From Simmondsia chinensis (lineage: Eukaryota > Streptophyta > Magnoliopsida > Caryophyllales > Simmondsiaceae): DNA of 64,000 nucleotides. The stretch lies in the NCBI GenBank assembly GCA_018398585.1, contig JAGTTD010000014.1, positions 18,661,387-18,725,386 on the forward strand, written 5' to 3'. Position numbers and translations under genes: made by a program. Below, piece after piece: positions 12,473 to 24,860 of this stretch (positions are counted from its first letter, which is position 1; the number at the start of each line of letters is the position of its first letter). A model generated the notes under the pieces. The model did no database searches. It was given only the letters and a program-made list of their open reading frames with translations, and was not told where the DNA came from.

Positions 12473-12610
12473 CAACAACAACAACAAACCCAGTGCCTCA
12501 AGGGCTTCCGTATTTGCAGGGTCTGGGAGGTGGGATGTACGAAGTCTTACTCCTTTAGGGTGCTACCCTAAAGGGAGATTGAGTCCGAGGACCCTAACCT
12601 GAAAAGCGTA
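12473..12610 (-). mobile_element. 5'-truncated RTE-type LINE tail
   Basis: The insert begins with (CAA)n and CCCAGTGCCTCAAGGG, then the GTCTGGGAGG and CCCTAAAGGG blocks, so it is the inverted 3' end of the LINE family found elsewhere in the window. Sequence up to about 12760 (repeated AAAGCATAAAG) may also belong to it. No flanking duplication was found. It lies just upstream of, or in an early intron of, the protease gene. Confidence 0.7.
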
Positions 12611-12954
12611 AAAGCATAAAGGCATAAAAACATAAAGCCAACGGCATGGAGAAAGCATAAAGTAGCAATAGGCAATAAAGCAACACAACGACACAGTAAC
12701 AAGCAACCAACAACACACGGCATTAGCAAATATAATCAACAGGCGTATAATTTGAAATTATAATGGAAAATGTTTTTTTCCTCCACAAAGAGAAGTGTCT
12801 TCCCCTCTCTTTAGAGGGAAGCCAATGTCACCTGCATGGATGAACATCTTCTTTTAGGTAATTGTGGCTACTTGTACAAGTAAATGATAGGAATGAGATA
12901 AAAGAAGGCTTTCTTAGACAAAGCCTTAGTTCCCATGACTTGTCTATTTCTCAG

Positions 12955-15900
12955 GGTATTAATGTCATTGCACAATGTGTAGATGTAGGAAATTCTGCAT
13001 TACATTTCGCTAGAGTTGCACTGACCCCGGCTCCAGATGTGAAGAGTGAGGCCCCAGCTGATGAATCAAAACACAGCTCTCAATGTTTGCGTAGAGACAC
13101 TATTGCTAATGCTGCTGCCCGGGTTGCCTCTGCTATTGTGCATCTTTCAGTACCACAAGGTATAATTATCATTGTTGTTTTCAACCTTGAAATTGAATAA
13201 GGCTATTAGGTTTCTGACATCCATCACTTTCCAAACTTTAGGCTTGTAATAGCCTTCACAGAGGATTAGTAGTATAGATTATTTACTAGCACATATTTAT
13301 ATATTCAAAACTATTGAAGGGACATAAAACAATTAATGATTGTATGCCTATACATTGAACTTTTCGCAAATATAAATTCTGAAGGCAACTTATGTTCTCT
13401 TGGAAAAACCTACTATTACCAGTGTAACTTGTTACTTAAAGTCTATTACATTTTGCGTTTGTGACATCATGACCGGGACCCACAATTTGATTCGATGATT
13501 TGCAACTGGAACTGTCTTTCCTTTATGAGCTTTAAATCTGATTTCTTTAACTCAGGATTTTATGGAGTGACTATGGGGAGAAACGTGGGATCTGGAACGA
13601 TTATTGATCCCGATGGCACTATTTTGACTTGTGCTCATGTTGTGGTAGATTTTCAAGGTATGAGAGCTTCATCCATCGGAAAGGTTAGTGATATTATACC
13701 TCTAGCAATTCCCGTTTTGATAACTAACATGATATTTTGTCATTTTTTAGTTGCTTTTTTTTTTTTTCCCCAACTTGGTTGCTGGAGTAAATACCCTGAT
13801 AACTTTGCGACTCTTTCTGCTAGTTTTTTGGTCCATTTCCTATTAACCGTGTGCATTTTGCCCCTGGAATGTGAAGATATTATCTTGTCAAACTTGGAAG
13901 TAAGAAAACTTCATTCAACACCAGAGGACTTCTTTCATTTTTGGCCCTATCATCAAGGCACAAAAAGGGTTGCTTCGCAAGAAAGAAGCACTTTATCTAA
14001 TTTTTATTGGTGTTTAGCCGACATGTTAATTCTTTTTTCAATAACAATAAATTTATTGCCTTTTGCTTTTAGAGAAGCTTCTCCTGTAAAGCTGAATAAT
14101 TAGAAGCTTTCTAGTGAATGTTCTCTGTGGCAATACTTCTCTAGAAAATCAAATAACTTTTCATCAATGCAGCTGTTTGCTGGGCTGCACAGATTGCAAC
14201 ACTTTTTTTATTCACTAACTAGTCAGTATTGGATGTATTTAGGACATACTCAGTGTCTTAAACAAGTGCCTAGGCGCTAAGGCGAGGCGAGGTGCAGGGT
14301 CATCACCTAATGAGCCTAAGATGAGATGATTTTTCCTCGGCACGCGCCTTGGTGCCCTTTTGTGTTTTCGACCTGATTTGCTATAAATTTAAAAGAAAAA
14401 GATTATTTTATGTGATACGTTTGCTCTCTTGACTATGTATGCAAAACACTGGATCATTATTCATTGATTTCTAGATACTACTAAACCTAAAAGAAGAGAA
14501 TAGAAAGAGAAAAGAAGGAAAATATCTGGAAATCTTGGAGCTGGCTGCTGCATATGTTGAAGAATATCAAATATCTTTTTAAATGTTCTTAAGTACTATA
14601 TATTTTTAAATTAGAGCTTCCATATTACGCAATCCATTGATCTGATAGATTGTTTTTATAATATATATTATAAATATAGAATGTGAAGGTAACTTCACTT
14701 AGGCACGCGCTTTCGCTTTGGCTTTGCACCTTGCACCTAGGCACTAGGACACGCTATCGCCTCAGTGCACTTTAGGCCTTTTTATACACTAGGCATACGG
14801 ATATCTGATTCTGGTCTCAGTAATTGTTTCAGGTTGAAGTCACTTTGCATGATGGTCGAACATATGAGGGCACAGTATTGCATGCTGATTTGCATTCAGA
14901 TATTGCTATTATTAAGATCAAATCAAAAATGCCTCTTCCAGCAGCCAAACTGGGCTCATCTAGTAAACTTCGACCTGGTGACTGGGTCATAGCTATGGGC
15001 TGTCCTCTTTTCCTCCAAAACACAGTAACTGCTGGCATTGTGAGGTATGTATATAAATTTAAGCAACATGGCCACTTCACCTTTGAATTTTTGCGAGGGG
15101 CTCAATAGTTTTCTTTTTTTTTTTATTAGTTTTTGGGTTAAAAGAAAAAGGAAAAAAAAAACCAAAAATTGTGTTTTAAAAATGAAATTTTCTTGGTCTT
15201 GAGTTGTAATGTTCAGTTTTTTCCCTAAAGGGTAAATCAAAAGCCAAAAAAGTTGCTTCCAAGACTTGATTTGCGGTTTTTCACCAAAAACTAAAAATAA
15301 AAAAATAATATTAAACAAGTGTATCATATCAAGAAGAGTCGAAAAATCTTTCCTTCAATAGCATCATCAAACATGTCAAGCTTTCAAATCTTTCCAGTCA
15401 TGTTGTTTTTGAGTTGGTACATTGCATAATCATTGTAGATTTATGACATTTCTTGTGGGTTTATTTACTAGTTTTTGCGGTGTTTGGTTGAAAGTATAGT
15501 TGTGTGGATCGAAAAAGCAGTGATCTAGGCCTTGGTGGAATGCGACGGGAATACTTACAAACAGATTGTGCGATCAATATGGTAATTGATCTTTCTTTTC
15601 CGCCAGCAATCATTTTTATGCACGCTTGTTGGTATGTGTTTAGCGTGGCCCATGTGGTATCATTTTTTCAGTTTTACTATTCAGAAACTAAAGACTGTAT
15701 AGTTGAAGCACTTTTTCTTGTTTTTTGTTTTCATTTTTAATGTTTAGAAGGTTTTGTAAAACTAAAAGCTGAAAATCAAAATTAAGAAAAAGACATCGTT
15801 CGTATTGCTTGGTTGTTTGTTTCTTAAATACCGAAACTGAAAACAAATATGAACCAAAGAGCCCCTTTGTGATATTGCATGATCACTCTCAACTTTTATT

Positions 15901-18900
15901 GTCATTTCTAAGGATGTACTTGCATTTGGGCTTCTCATTGGGTTTGTGAACATGTTGATGACCATTTCAAGAACCTCGAATCAAACAGTACAAAATTCAT
16001 TTGTTGATTGGCATTGGATGTTGCTTTTTATGTCGACTTTAGCTTCATTGAAAAATTATATTGATTCCTGTGCTAAAGGGAAATTCAGGAGGACCTCTTG
16101 TTAATACTGATGGGGAGATAGTTGGTGTCAATACAATGAAAGTCATAGCTGCTGATGGATTAAGCTTTGCGGTACCTATTGACTCGGTTTCCAAAATCAT
16201 AGAGCAGTTCAAGAAAAGTGGGTATGTGTTTAATGTTCTTAAAACTATCCTTCACATTCACACTTGAATCCTGCATAGGGCATTAGGTGCCTAATCTTTG
16301 GTCCCAACTTGCCCTGTTTGGCCAAAGGAAAACCTATTTGAGCGGGTCGTGTGGTACCCGGAGAATTATTTAGTTGAAGTTTGTGCAAAACCAGCCTGAA
16401 TGCCCCAGTGAGAAATTCATGTTGACGTTCTATATCTATGTATTAACAGTTCTATTTGTTGTAAACTGTCGAGAAGTCAAGTTATGTGGACCCTGTGCAA
16501 TATCTGTCCCAGAACATCATCAGATTAAATCCTGGTGCAGGAGAGTTATTCGCCCATGGCTTGGACTGAAAATGATAGACCTAGATGAGATGATTATAGC
16601 TCAACTTAAGGAGAAAAATCCTACATTTCCTGATGTTGATAAAGGTGTCCTTGTACCGATGGTATGATTACGCTCACTTTAGAACTTAGTTTTGTCAGGT
16701 CATTGATCTTAGTAATAAAGACTTGTCTGTGAGACAATTTGATTTGGTTTATTTGGTTGTGATTCAGCTGATACATTTAGTTGTGAAATGTGTATAACTT
16801 TGCAAAACATGGTAAATTTCTATCTATTATGTGCAAAATTTTCAATCATGTTAGGTTTTGTATCTCGTGTGCATCTGTGGTTCCATCTTCTCGTTCAATA
16901 CATTTGATTGATTTTCCAAAACACTTGTGGAGAAGCATTTTTCAACATATGTGCTTAAATATGGGATGCGTAACCTCAGACAGGCTAGCTCAGGGGTAAG
17001 ATACGTGGAAGTTGTCTTATGAATTGTCAAGTCTAGGTCTAGAATCCTGTCACTAAGTGCAATTAGTTCCTTAGAACTACCCAATGGGCATGTGAGCGGC
17101 AACCTACTTGTTGCAACTTGCATGTAGGTAAGAGTGAGCAGTACTGGAATATGAGGATCGATTGAGGTGTGCATTAAGTTGAACAAAAAAAAATTCCTGA
17201 ATACCAAAAGGGAGAGGGGGTATAAGTTTGCAAAATATGGTTATTCACTGTGTTGCATGTCTGAAATTTCGCACCGATTGGATTTGTTATTTTGTGAGGC
17301 TTTGTGCTTTCCATTTTGGGTTTGATGCATTTTCTGATCCGCAATAAGGTTTACTTGCCAGCAGCGGCTACATGGTAATGGAACTTGGGCGATACGCTAA
17401 AATCAAATCTAACTTATCTATATATTCCATAGTATCATCTGCCCTTCTGTTTTCTTAAATGTGGCATGCTCAGTCGTAACTCTTAAATAGTGTATTAGCG
17501 AGCTAGCTCTAAGGGGTTGGCTAAAATGGAAAGAAATTTGGACCATGTGGTTACAAAGTATATGAGGTTTAGGATCCAAATCTTGCTCTTGGATTTTAAA
17601 CAATTCTTTGCAGTTACCCATTAGTTTGTGGCCCAACTTATCCTGTTATACATAGGGAAAGGATAGGACAATGCATGTAACCAAAGATTAGTCAAGATAC
17701 GTGAGTTGAGTTGTACGGAGAAAAGGTGTACTTGCAAGGTATTTTCATAATTCGATATGCTTGCTCAATTTTCACTGCTATTGATCGGTGTTTCCCCTGA
17801 TAATTTGACATAATCATAATTACTAGGACTGAAATGTATTCAAACTGTATGTAGAATGTTGTTGATGAAATTCTAAATTGTGCGTGTTTAGGCGAGGGAG
17901 TGATAACAAAACTACTTTGTTTGGAAACAATAAAGTAAAGAACAAAGAAAAAGGACGTTGTGAATTTACATGGTTTGGATCTGTAACAACTTTTGTTGGG
18001 TCAGGTCATCAAAACGAGTCGCTTACTACACAAAGCCTAATGTTATTGTCGCAGAATCTTATACTTTGACGTACCATGCATGGATGGATGAGCATGACAC
18101 GGTGAAAATTATCTCAGTCAAATATCAGGACGCATTTTGATCTACTTCATGCAGAGCTATTGGTGCATTTTTCATGCTAGTTCATGTGACTAGATTCTAT
18201 GTACTTATGTTATCATTTGTGTTATTGCAATTCTTCTTGATCCTTTCCTTCTCGCTTTTGTTACCTACTTTCCTGATGTCATGGGTCTAACTGTGAAAAG
18301 GTCAATTCTTGGGACAGGTAACTCCAGGTTCCCCTGCGGACCGTGCTGGATTCTACCCAGGTGACGTTGTCGTTGAATTCGAGGGAAAGCCTGTGGGAAG
18401 CATAGAGGAGGTAATTAACTTCGAATCTTAACTAAGCCTTATCCTGCTAGGTATGGTGGTGCTGAAACTTGTTGATAGGAAAAAAAAGGTTAGTGTGGTG
18501 CATAGGGTTCCTAGCAGTGGGCATTGGGAGAGCCAAATACACGTAGTTGGCCTTATCGAAACCGACTTTTATGGAGAAATTCTATTTGATTCAATTAATC
18601 GAATCAACATGAAGGAACCTTACTGATTGTATTATGGCCTACCCTAGGGGTTTAAATGAACTCTGCTAGCTTTCCACCAACTTGTTATTTAGCTTAAGAG
18701 ACTCAACTCGTTCCATGCTCCTATGGAGTCTAACTCTCTAACTTACTAGTGAAGGGATCATAAACCAGGAACAACCTGGTTGGCTCAAACTATGTTATCA
18801 GCTTGAGACCGTGGTGCCTAAATGAGCAATGTTCAAGCATCAATGAGCTGATGCTGATCCTACATAAGAAACGGAGTTGAGCTTGACATGAAGCTCACCA

Positions 18901-19381
18901 GTTCACATTTGGGCTCCACTTGAGCGAAACTAACCTCAAGCTCATGGCAGTTGTAGTCAACCTTTTAGTGCCTTCTCTTTGTCGAGTACGACTCTGGTTT
19001 TTATCATTCGCTTACCAACACTGTTCTATTGGTGGAGCATATATAAACCTGATCCATTGCTGAATTACTTTTAAATCCTTGCTATCATAACTTTGATTTA
19101 TGTTAGTTGGCACAAGAAGTGAGGTTGGACTTGTGTATAATCCATACTTCAAACCTAGTGAGCTTTTATAAAACGGGCATATTAGAGTATAAAACTATAT
19201 GTTAACATTCACATAGTAGCCCAATCTTTTAGTTAGTTCCTTGATAGTTTTCATGTGTGGGCAGATAATAGAGCTAATGAATGGCAAAGTAGGGAAGCCG
19301 TTGAAGGTGGTTGTGAAAAGAGGACGCAATGCAGTGGTGAAGTTGACGGTGGTTCCCGAGGAGGCCAACCCAGACATGTAG
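12955..19381 (+). CDS. DEG14-like HtrA/Do-family serine protease, eight recognised exons
   Basis: Exons by conserved protein and GT-AG sites: 12955-13159 (start uncertain), 13556-13683, 14833-15044, 15500-15581, 16079-16221, 16542 or 16541 to 16661, 18318-18410 and 19265-19381 (TAG); phases agree throughout with 16541. The protein runs [34 protein letters not shown] (His of the triad), [16 protein letters not shown] (Asp), GNSGGPLVN (Ser), [19 protein letters not shown], then a PDZ domain ([18 protein letters not shown] to [10 protein letters not shown]). This matches plant protease Do-like 14 and the mammalian HtrA2 type. DEG14 relatives are reported in mitochondria; no targeting peptide could be found here. 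The triad is intact and the exons have no stops, so it is probably functional. A Met replaces the usual Ala just before GNSGG. A possible earlier exon lies at about 12140-12240 (VSVSIPT). Confidence 0.88.
14250..14790. mobile_element. hAT-like MITE in the second recognised intron of the protease gene
   Basis: The left end AGTGTCTTAAACAAGTGCCT and the inverted right end AGTGTATAAAAAGGCCTAAA form imperfect TIRs. Both ends continue into GGCGAGGCG/GCGCGCC-rich subterminal arrays like those of the hAT element at 178-4009. Flanks AGGACATAC (14241) and AGGCATAC (14791-14798) look like an imperfect 8-bp target duplication. There is no coding sequence. It sits wholly inside intron 13684-14832 and leaves the splice sites intact. 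Confidence 0.65.
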
Positions 19382-20939
19382 CTAGGTGTTCTGCCATATT
19401 TTTTCGGATTTGCTATCATCATGAACCTTGATTTCGCTGCACTGAGTAAGAACCTGATACAGCGGAAATTGGTTAGTCTTTCACAATGTGGTCTTTTCCC
19501 AAGTGTGAACTACAGAAACTAGTAGTACCATTCCTTCTTTGACTTCAGAGTCAATACGACCTGAATGCGAAGACTTTACTTTGGTGGCGGCCTTTGCATT
19601 TTGACTTGTCCTTTTTTTGGCAAAAAGATCTTAAAAAGGCACAACGGTTGAGACATGAGAGCTAGAAGGGCATAATATCTGTTATATGAAACATATTCTA
19701 GGAAAGGAACAAACAATTGTCACATGTTTGAGAAAAAGGAGACACACACAAGTTCTAAACATATTGTTGTTTCTTGTTTTTTCTATAAAGAAAGGGTAAT
19801 GTTATTGTTAGGGTAAAATGGTTATTCCCATAGCAAAATTGTAGTCTTCTAAGCGATTTTGTTACTCTCATTGCTTATGAATCACATTATTGCTCTAACA
19901 ATAACAATTTTTGCACTGGCAATAATAACTCCCTGAACATATTGCTCTTTTCGTTTATAGATAATCATAATTGCATACAGCAAAAAAAAAAAAAAAAAAG
20001 GGTAAATGACGTAAAACTCCCCTTTCTTTCTTTTCAATAATAGAAAACCATCCTCACAAATATAATCCCTTACTAAACCTCCTCACTTTTAAAAATCAAA
20101 CACTAAACCCCCCATTCAACTTTTTTTTTTTAAAACTATTTTGCCCTTCAAAAGTAAAGGGTTTAAGTGTTTGATTTTGTTTTTAGAAGGTAGTTTTATG
20201 TTTCTAGGCAAAAATTAGAAATTTTAATGTTTTTTGCCAAAAAAAGGGGTTTTCTATATTTATAAAAATATAATTAATTTCATTAATATAGTAATGACAT
20301 TTTAAGTTTAGAAAATAAAAAATATTTTTAAAATTTTAGAAAACATATTCTAAAGATAAATATAATATATTTTTTTTGTTTAAACAATTTCAATTTAGAT
20401 TTAAAAGTTTAAAACTTAAAAATTTATGAAATTATAAATTTGAAACTAATAGTGGAAAAATAATTAGTATGTTTTACATTGGGTTTTGCAATTTTTTTCC
20501 TAAAAAAATATTTTTCATAATTTGTTTTCAAATTTTAAATTTCAACCATTTTTCAATTTTAAATTTATTAATCTAATTTTGAATAATTTTTAACCAATAA
20601 TTATTACATGTTATCTTGCTAACCACCACCTTCACCAACTTCGACCACCCCCATGCTCACCACCACCAACGCTTATATCTTCAACACCGGTCTCTCTCTC
20701 TCTCTCAATTTCCGTTGCCCCCACCAACACCATTGATTACCCCACCCAACAAAATACTCGCCGCCTCTTGTGTTCCCCTATAGCCACTGCTAAAAATCCC
20801 CCTACATTGGCAGTAAACCTTTTTTGGGTGGTTGTAGTGCTGAGGTCCGATGACTCCTATCCATCTCCATTGATGGACTGCCAGAGAGAATGCCAAATTC
20901 ATGGTTAAAGCCGTGTTTCGTGATTATGGGTTAATTTAT
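19382..20939. other. 3' flank of the protease gene, AT-rich, no gene
   Basis: After the stop codon the sequence is unannotated for about 600 bp. An A-tract at 19983-19999 then marks the edge of an AT-rich block (20000-20600) that looks like a decayed repeat (GGGTAAATGACGTAAAACTCCC at its start), possibly a retroposed tail. A short CT microsatellite lies at 20690-20706. No coding sequence is supported on either strand. Confidence 0.45.
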
Positions 20940-21585
20940 GACACTTTTGTTCATCAAAAAGTAGAGTGGGGTCAAGTCTTTCATATGGCTTTGTTAGGTT
21001 CCATGTTAGGTGTGAAGTTGCCAAGGCTATTGCAAATATGAATGGAAGACGGATTGCAGGACTTGTGATCAGAGTTGATTGGGTTAAATCCGACATAAGG
21101 GCTTCTCCTACATCTCACCAAGTCTAACCTCAATCAGGCTTTCATCGTAGTTTCGGTGATTCTATTGATAATCATGATAGGGATGCTACTCCATCTAGAG
21201 CTCAGATTGTGGTGGTCGTTCATCAAGTCAGTCCCAAGATTGTGGTGGCGAATACAAACAAGCGTGTGGAGAATTGGCTAAACAGGTCAATAATTGCTCT
21301 CTTTCGAGGAGGATACTCTTGATAGTATCCTCACATACATTACAATGAATAGCCTTCAGGGTTTGGTCCCCGTAGGGTTAAGCCCAAGCACTTTCATTTT
21401 GACGTGTGACTTGACAGAAACCTTGGAGTCATCTCGGGCCTCGGAAATAGGTGCTACTCTATAACTTCAAGTATGTGGCTAGATTCTCTAGTCAGATTCT
21501 GGGTTCAATGCGTAGAAGAGTATGGATTTGAGTCCATGGTTTTCCAGTTCATTGTTGGTCGAAGGAATGCTTCATTGATTTTGCC
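20940..21585 (+). pseudogene. RRM-type ORF1-like retroelement gene, left part
   Basis: The plus frame near 20952-21100 reads SYGFVRFHVRCEVAKAIANMNGR then RIAGLVIRVDWVK. This has the RNP1 pattern (Y-G-F-V-R-F) and the spacing of an RRM fold, of the kind found in ORF1-like proteins of plant LINEs. Further on (about 21400-21590) the frame is broken, with ILTCDLTETLESS and SMVFQFIVGRRNASLIL. It ends at the left LTR of the element at 21586 and seems to continue at 26890. The antisense ORF at 20905-21096 is a shadow. Confidence 0.55.
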
Positions 21586-22062
21586 ATTCAAGATTACTCT
21601 TGGATCCTAACTTAGGTTGAGATAGTGAGAGTATGAGATGAGAAGAGAATTTAGAGTTTAGATGAGATAAGAAGGGAAAGGAGATGAGAAGTAGAGAGAG
21701 AGATATCAAATATATCAATTTCATTCATCAAAGTTATGAGCTCTTCAAGAGTAGCGCTACATATTTATACTACTATCTCTTAGGATGGCTTAAGACTAAA
21801 TATCTGGAGATACAATGCATGAGGACCAAAGGGGTAACCAACTTAACCGCCCCCTTCTAACGAGCCACCTATCTTGACCGGCCATTGACCACCTAAGCTA
21901 CATACCACTAAAGTTCACTTATTACATGACTTACCAAGGGACTTACGCAACTAATTACATCAAGACTTATTCTCGTTACAATATCAACTCAATCAGCTAT
22001 ATTTAACACCTTATTACATTTATACTCTGTTTCTTATGCCCCCTATTATGAGAATCATAACA
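21586..22062 (-). repeat. 3' LTR of the orphan-ORF element
   Basis: It matches 26405-26889 along nearly all its length, including the GA-rich block (AGATGAGAAG-type) and CCCCCTATTATGAGAATCATAACA at its right end. Its leftmost bases (TTTGCC) do not match the TGTTAAG of the other LTR, so this end was altered after or during insertion. Confidence 0.85.
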
Positions 22063-22076
22063 TTACTCTCTCCTTT
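22063..22076 (-). other. polypurine tract of the orphan-ORF element
   Basis: On the minus strand AAAGGAGAGAGTAA directly precedes the TGTTATG start of the 3' LTR, the correct place and composition for a plus-strand primer. Confidence 0.7.
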
Positions 22077-22294
22077 AAAAGATTCTTGTCCCTAAGAATG
22101 GATAAGAATCAAGAAAAGAGTTGAGACCTTCAAGAACACTTATTGTTGAGGAAAGGAGAGATGAAATTGATGAACTCATGCTGAAGTCTGCAGTTAAAGA
22201 ACATCAGGGTGCTGAACATGGGCTGAACATGAAGCAAAATTAGCTGTAGAGCTGAAGCTACGAAATTCAGCATCTGTGACACACTCAATGCAGA

Positions 22295-24346
22295 TCAGGA
22301 ACTGAATTGTACTGCAACTAGACTTGCTGAAATTGGTTGCAGTTGAACGACAGTTGAACGAACCAATGAAGAACTAACTCTAAAATGCAGCAGGTACATG
22401 AGTATGACTCTTGTTTCGACACAATGTTTGCATTTGAATGTGTAGTACTCTTCAGGAGGTCTGCACTGATCAAACCAAACCATCCAAACATCAACAATAC
22501 ACCCACGACACCTCTTGATGCAGATAATACAGCTCAAAATTCTATCCTGCTGCAGAGAACCATAAAACACATCTACACTTCTGAAATTTTGCTTGTAGTA
22601 TGCTGTATAATAGAATTTGAATGTCGCTAAACCCATAAGACTGCATATGAAGTCCTTGAACACCTCGGGAGGCCTTCCAAACTCAAACCAAGTGAACCCA
22701 GGGTCAAAATCTGCTTGAAGAAATTCCCAATTGCAGCTAAAACAACCCCATATCTTGATCTTGGTGACAAAACACATTGACATCCCATAAGAATGCAGCT
22801 GCAACCATTTCATCTTGGATCCTATCCAAAATTTATATTGCTTAAACATCCACTTACTAAACCATCTCAGACCAAGCTCAACAAACTCTTGATTGCATCC
22901 CAATTCCACCTGTTGTGATGCAGAGCTCAAAAATACAGTAGTGTTAAACCAATACACCACATAGTTGTGGACATGACAGATTTGAGCTCGATTTTCGTCC
23001 ATATGGAAGCTTCTTGATGTGAACAAGTTATTACATCTTCTCAACGTCATAATAACACCAACCACACTCCATTTGAGCAACACATTTATTTCTGACAATG
23101 AAGGAAGTGGAATTTTCCAAGAATTTTCAGCAGCCTCTATTACTTCTATTGCTTGAATCTTGAGTGTGAACTTGTAAGATCTGGAAGTCTCAGCCTTTCT
23201 ATCCCAAATTCTTGCATAGACCATACAAACTAAGATTTCATAAGCCATTGTTGAATGCCAAGGACACAATGTTATAACTTGAACATCCCAAACCTTTCCA
23301 TTTGTAATGCTCACGCTGCAAGTCACAATTTTCAATCTGTACAGTAGATTTCCTTGGACCCCAAGCTCTTCCAGCCACCAAACTTGCCTCAAATGATCAA
23401 GCTTTGCTTTCTTGTCAACCATCTCAAACATGAGTAACAAATATAACAAGTGGAGACACCAAAAGAACTCTCGAACAGCAGTAAACTTCTTCAAATTTAG
23501 AATTGATCTGTCCCAAACTTCCTTGCTGATGTTCACTCTAATTACGGCTGGAGTAATCCTCGATGTTGCACTGATCTTCTCCATCCAAATATTGAGAAGA
23601 TATTGAAGCTTGTGCATATGATTTTTCCATTCGGAACAACCACAACAGATTACCCCAAACACACTCAGATTCTGTATCTTATCAGCAACCTTCAGTTGCT
23701 GTTTGTCCCAATTTTCAAGTGCTATCATCTTTGTCTTTACTTGGCTTTGTGCACCAGCTGTGAGGTCATACCAGAGGCCCAACACCTCCTCAAACCATCC
23801 ACAATTCTTCAGCCAACTAACAACAATTACCATCCCTTCAAGGAAATGCTTTTGTATGAACAGAAGCAACACCAATTCTGGAACAATTGAAACCTCAATG
23901 TCACGAGAATTATGCAGCTTGAAACATGTATAATCCCTTTCCTCAAAACTTGCTTTGATGTTAACTTCGTAATGACCCACAGCCACTACCATTTTTCCAC
24001 TAATGCTTGCACTAGCACTGAATTTTTTATCATCAAACAGCAGCACCTGATGCCTAGCTTCTCCAAGCACTTGTAATTCATCCTTTCCCAGATCAAAAGG
24101 ACTTCCAACATCAATTACATCAGTTAAAGCATCTATTGTACTGATTTTGGTCTGAACAGAAATCTGTTTTAGCACTTTACTGAATTTATATAGCTCCAAC
24201 AACTCAATTGCTTGTACAGACACAATGCTTCGCCTTTGTTGAACCTTGAAACGCACTCTCGCAGCTTGACTACTTCTTTTTAGCAGAAAGTCGACCCTTT
24301 TTAGCTTCACACAGCCTTGAGTACCTTCTCCCGGATCAGGAGGCAA
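22295..24346 (-). CDS. 683-aa orphan ORF of the LTR element, unknown function
   Basis: This long open frame has no recognised domain. It opens with PPDPGEG, continues with basic and amphipathic sequence, then a middle part with many Trp, Phe and Cys residues (for example SWLKNCGWFEEVLGLW and WDKQQLKVADK). The C-terminal third is aromatic and cysteine-rich and carries the motif RPPE twice (GRPPEVFKDF and CRPPEEYY). No CCHC knuckle, DTG/DSG protease site, YVDD/YMDD, integrase HHCC or signal peptide is visible. The true start may be upstream: the same frame continues past a TAG at about 24373-24375 towards the ORF ending at 24479. Keeping 2 kb open suggests past selection or youth; whether it is translated is unknown. 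Confidence 0.6.
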   Translation of the reverse strand: MPPDPGEGTQGCVKLKRVDFLLKRSSQAARVRFKVQQRRSIVSVQAIELLELYKFSKVLKQISVQTKISTIDALTDVIDVGSPFDLGKDELQVLGEARHQVLLFDDKKFSASASISGKMVVAVGHYEVNIKASFEERDYTCFKLHNSRDIEVSIVPELVLLLFIQKHFLEGMVIVVSWLKNCGWFEEVLGLWYDLTAGAQSQVKTKMIALENWDKQQLKVADKIQNLSVFGVICCGCSEWKNHMHKLQYLLNIWMEKISATSRITPAVIRVNISKEVWDRSILNLKKFTAVREFFWCLHLLYLLLMFEMVDKKAKLDHLRQVWWLEELGVQGNLLYRLKIVTCSVSITNGKVWDVQVITLCPWHSTMAYEILVCMVYARIWDRKAETSRSYKFTLKIQAIEVIEAAENSWKIPLPSLSEINVLLKWSVVGVIMTLRRCNNLFTSRSFHMDENRAQICHVHNYVVYWFNTTVFLSSASQQVELGCNQEFVELGLRWFSKWMFKQYKFWIGSKMKWLQLHSYGMSMCFVTKIKIWGCFSCNWEFLQADFDPGFTWFEFGRPPEVFKDFICSLMGLATFKFYYTAYYKQNFRSVDVFYGSLQQDRILSCIICIKRCRGCIVDVWMVWFDQCRPPEEYYTFKCKHCVETRVILMYLLHFRVSSSLVRSTVVQLQPISASLVAVQFSS

Positions 24347-24478
24347 CTCGTCACAAGTACTTGCTCTTAGCTAAACCTTCTCTCCACACAAAAGCACATC
24401 TTGTTCTGCATCAGATAATACCACAGCAGCAACAATTGATTTCCCAACAGAATCTGATTGTTCAGCAGTGAAGATGCT

Positions 24479-24859
24479 TCAATTCGGCATACCAGCTTGC
24501 CATGGAGTAATACTTAACAGATTTGGTGGTGTATTCATTGATATTACAGTAGTAGCATCAACCTTCCCAGTTGGATTCAGATGTTTTGTTATATCCAACC
24601 CTTGTATATTAGCATATATATTGGTAAAATCAGGAGTTCGAGTTAGTTCTTGTTGCCTAACTTCTTCCATTGGACCATCCCGATGTTCCTTACTTGATTT
24701 GGACTCAATTACAGCAACTACCGGTAGTTCAATGTTCTGTTCTTGCAAACTCAGAAGCTCCTTAGGCTGACACACAACCTCACGCTTCAATTTCTGCTTT
24801 GTAATCTTCTTTTTACCCCAAAAATCTTTCAACGCTTCTTTTAGGTGGTTCCTCTTCAC
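24479..24859 (-). CDS. 126-aa ORF of the LTR element, upstream piece
   Basis: A basic, Lys-rich start (KRNHLKEALKDFWGKKK) is followed by a polar, Gln/Glu-rich part and TPDFTNIYANIQGLDI. It is in the same frame as the 683-aa ORF, separated by two stop codons (TGA at its end and a TAG about 105 bp later), so the two may once have been one protein. A retroelement ORF of unknown role. Confidence 0.45.
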   Translation of the reverse strand: MKRNHLKEALKDFWGKKKITKQKLKREVVCQPKELLSLQEQNIELPVVAVIESKSSKEHRDGPMEEVRQQELTRTPDFTNIYANIQGLDITKHLNPTGKVDATTVISMNTPPNLLSITPWQAGMPN

Positions 24860-24860
24860 T

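Noticed and set aside
13495..14103. 202-aa ORF as a separate gene
   Set aside because: Only 13556-13683 is coding (protease exon); the rest is read-through into the intron.
22385..23933. Plus-strand ORFs opposite the 683-aa ORF
   Set aside because: Short shadows of the minus-strand ORF with no motifs.
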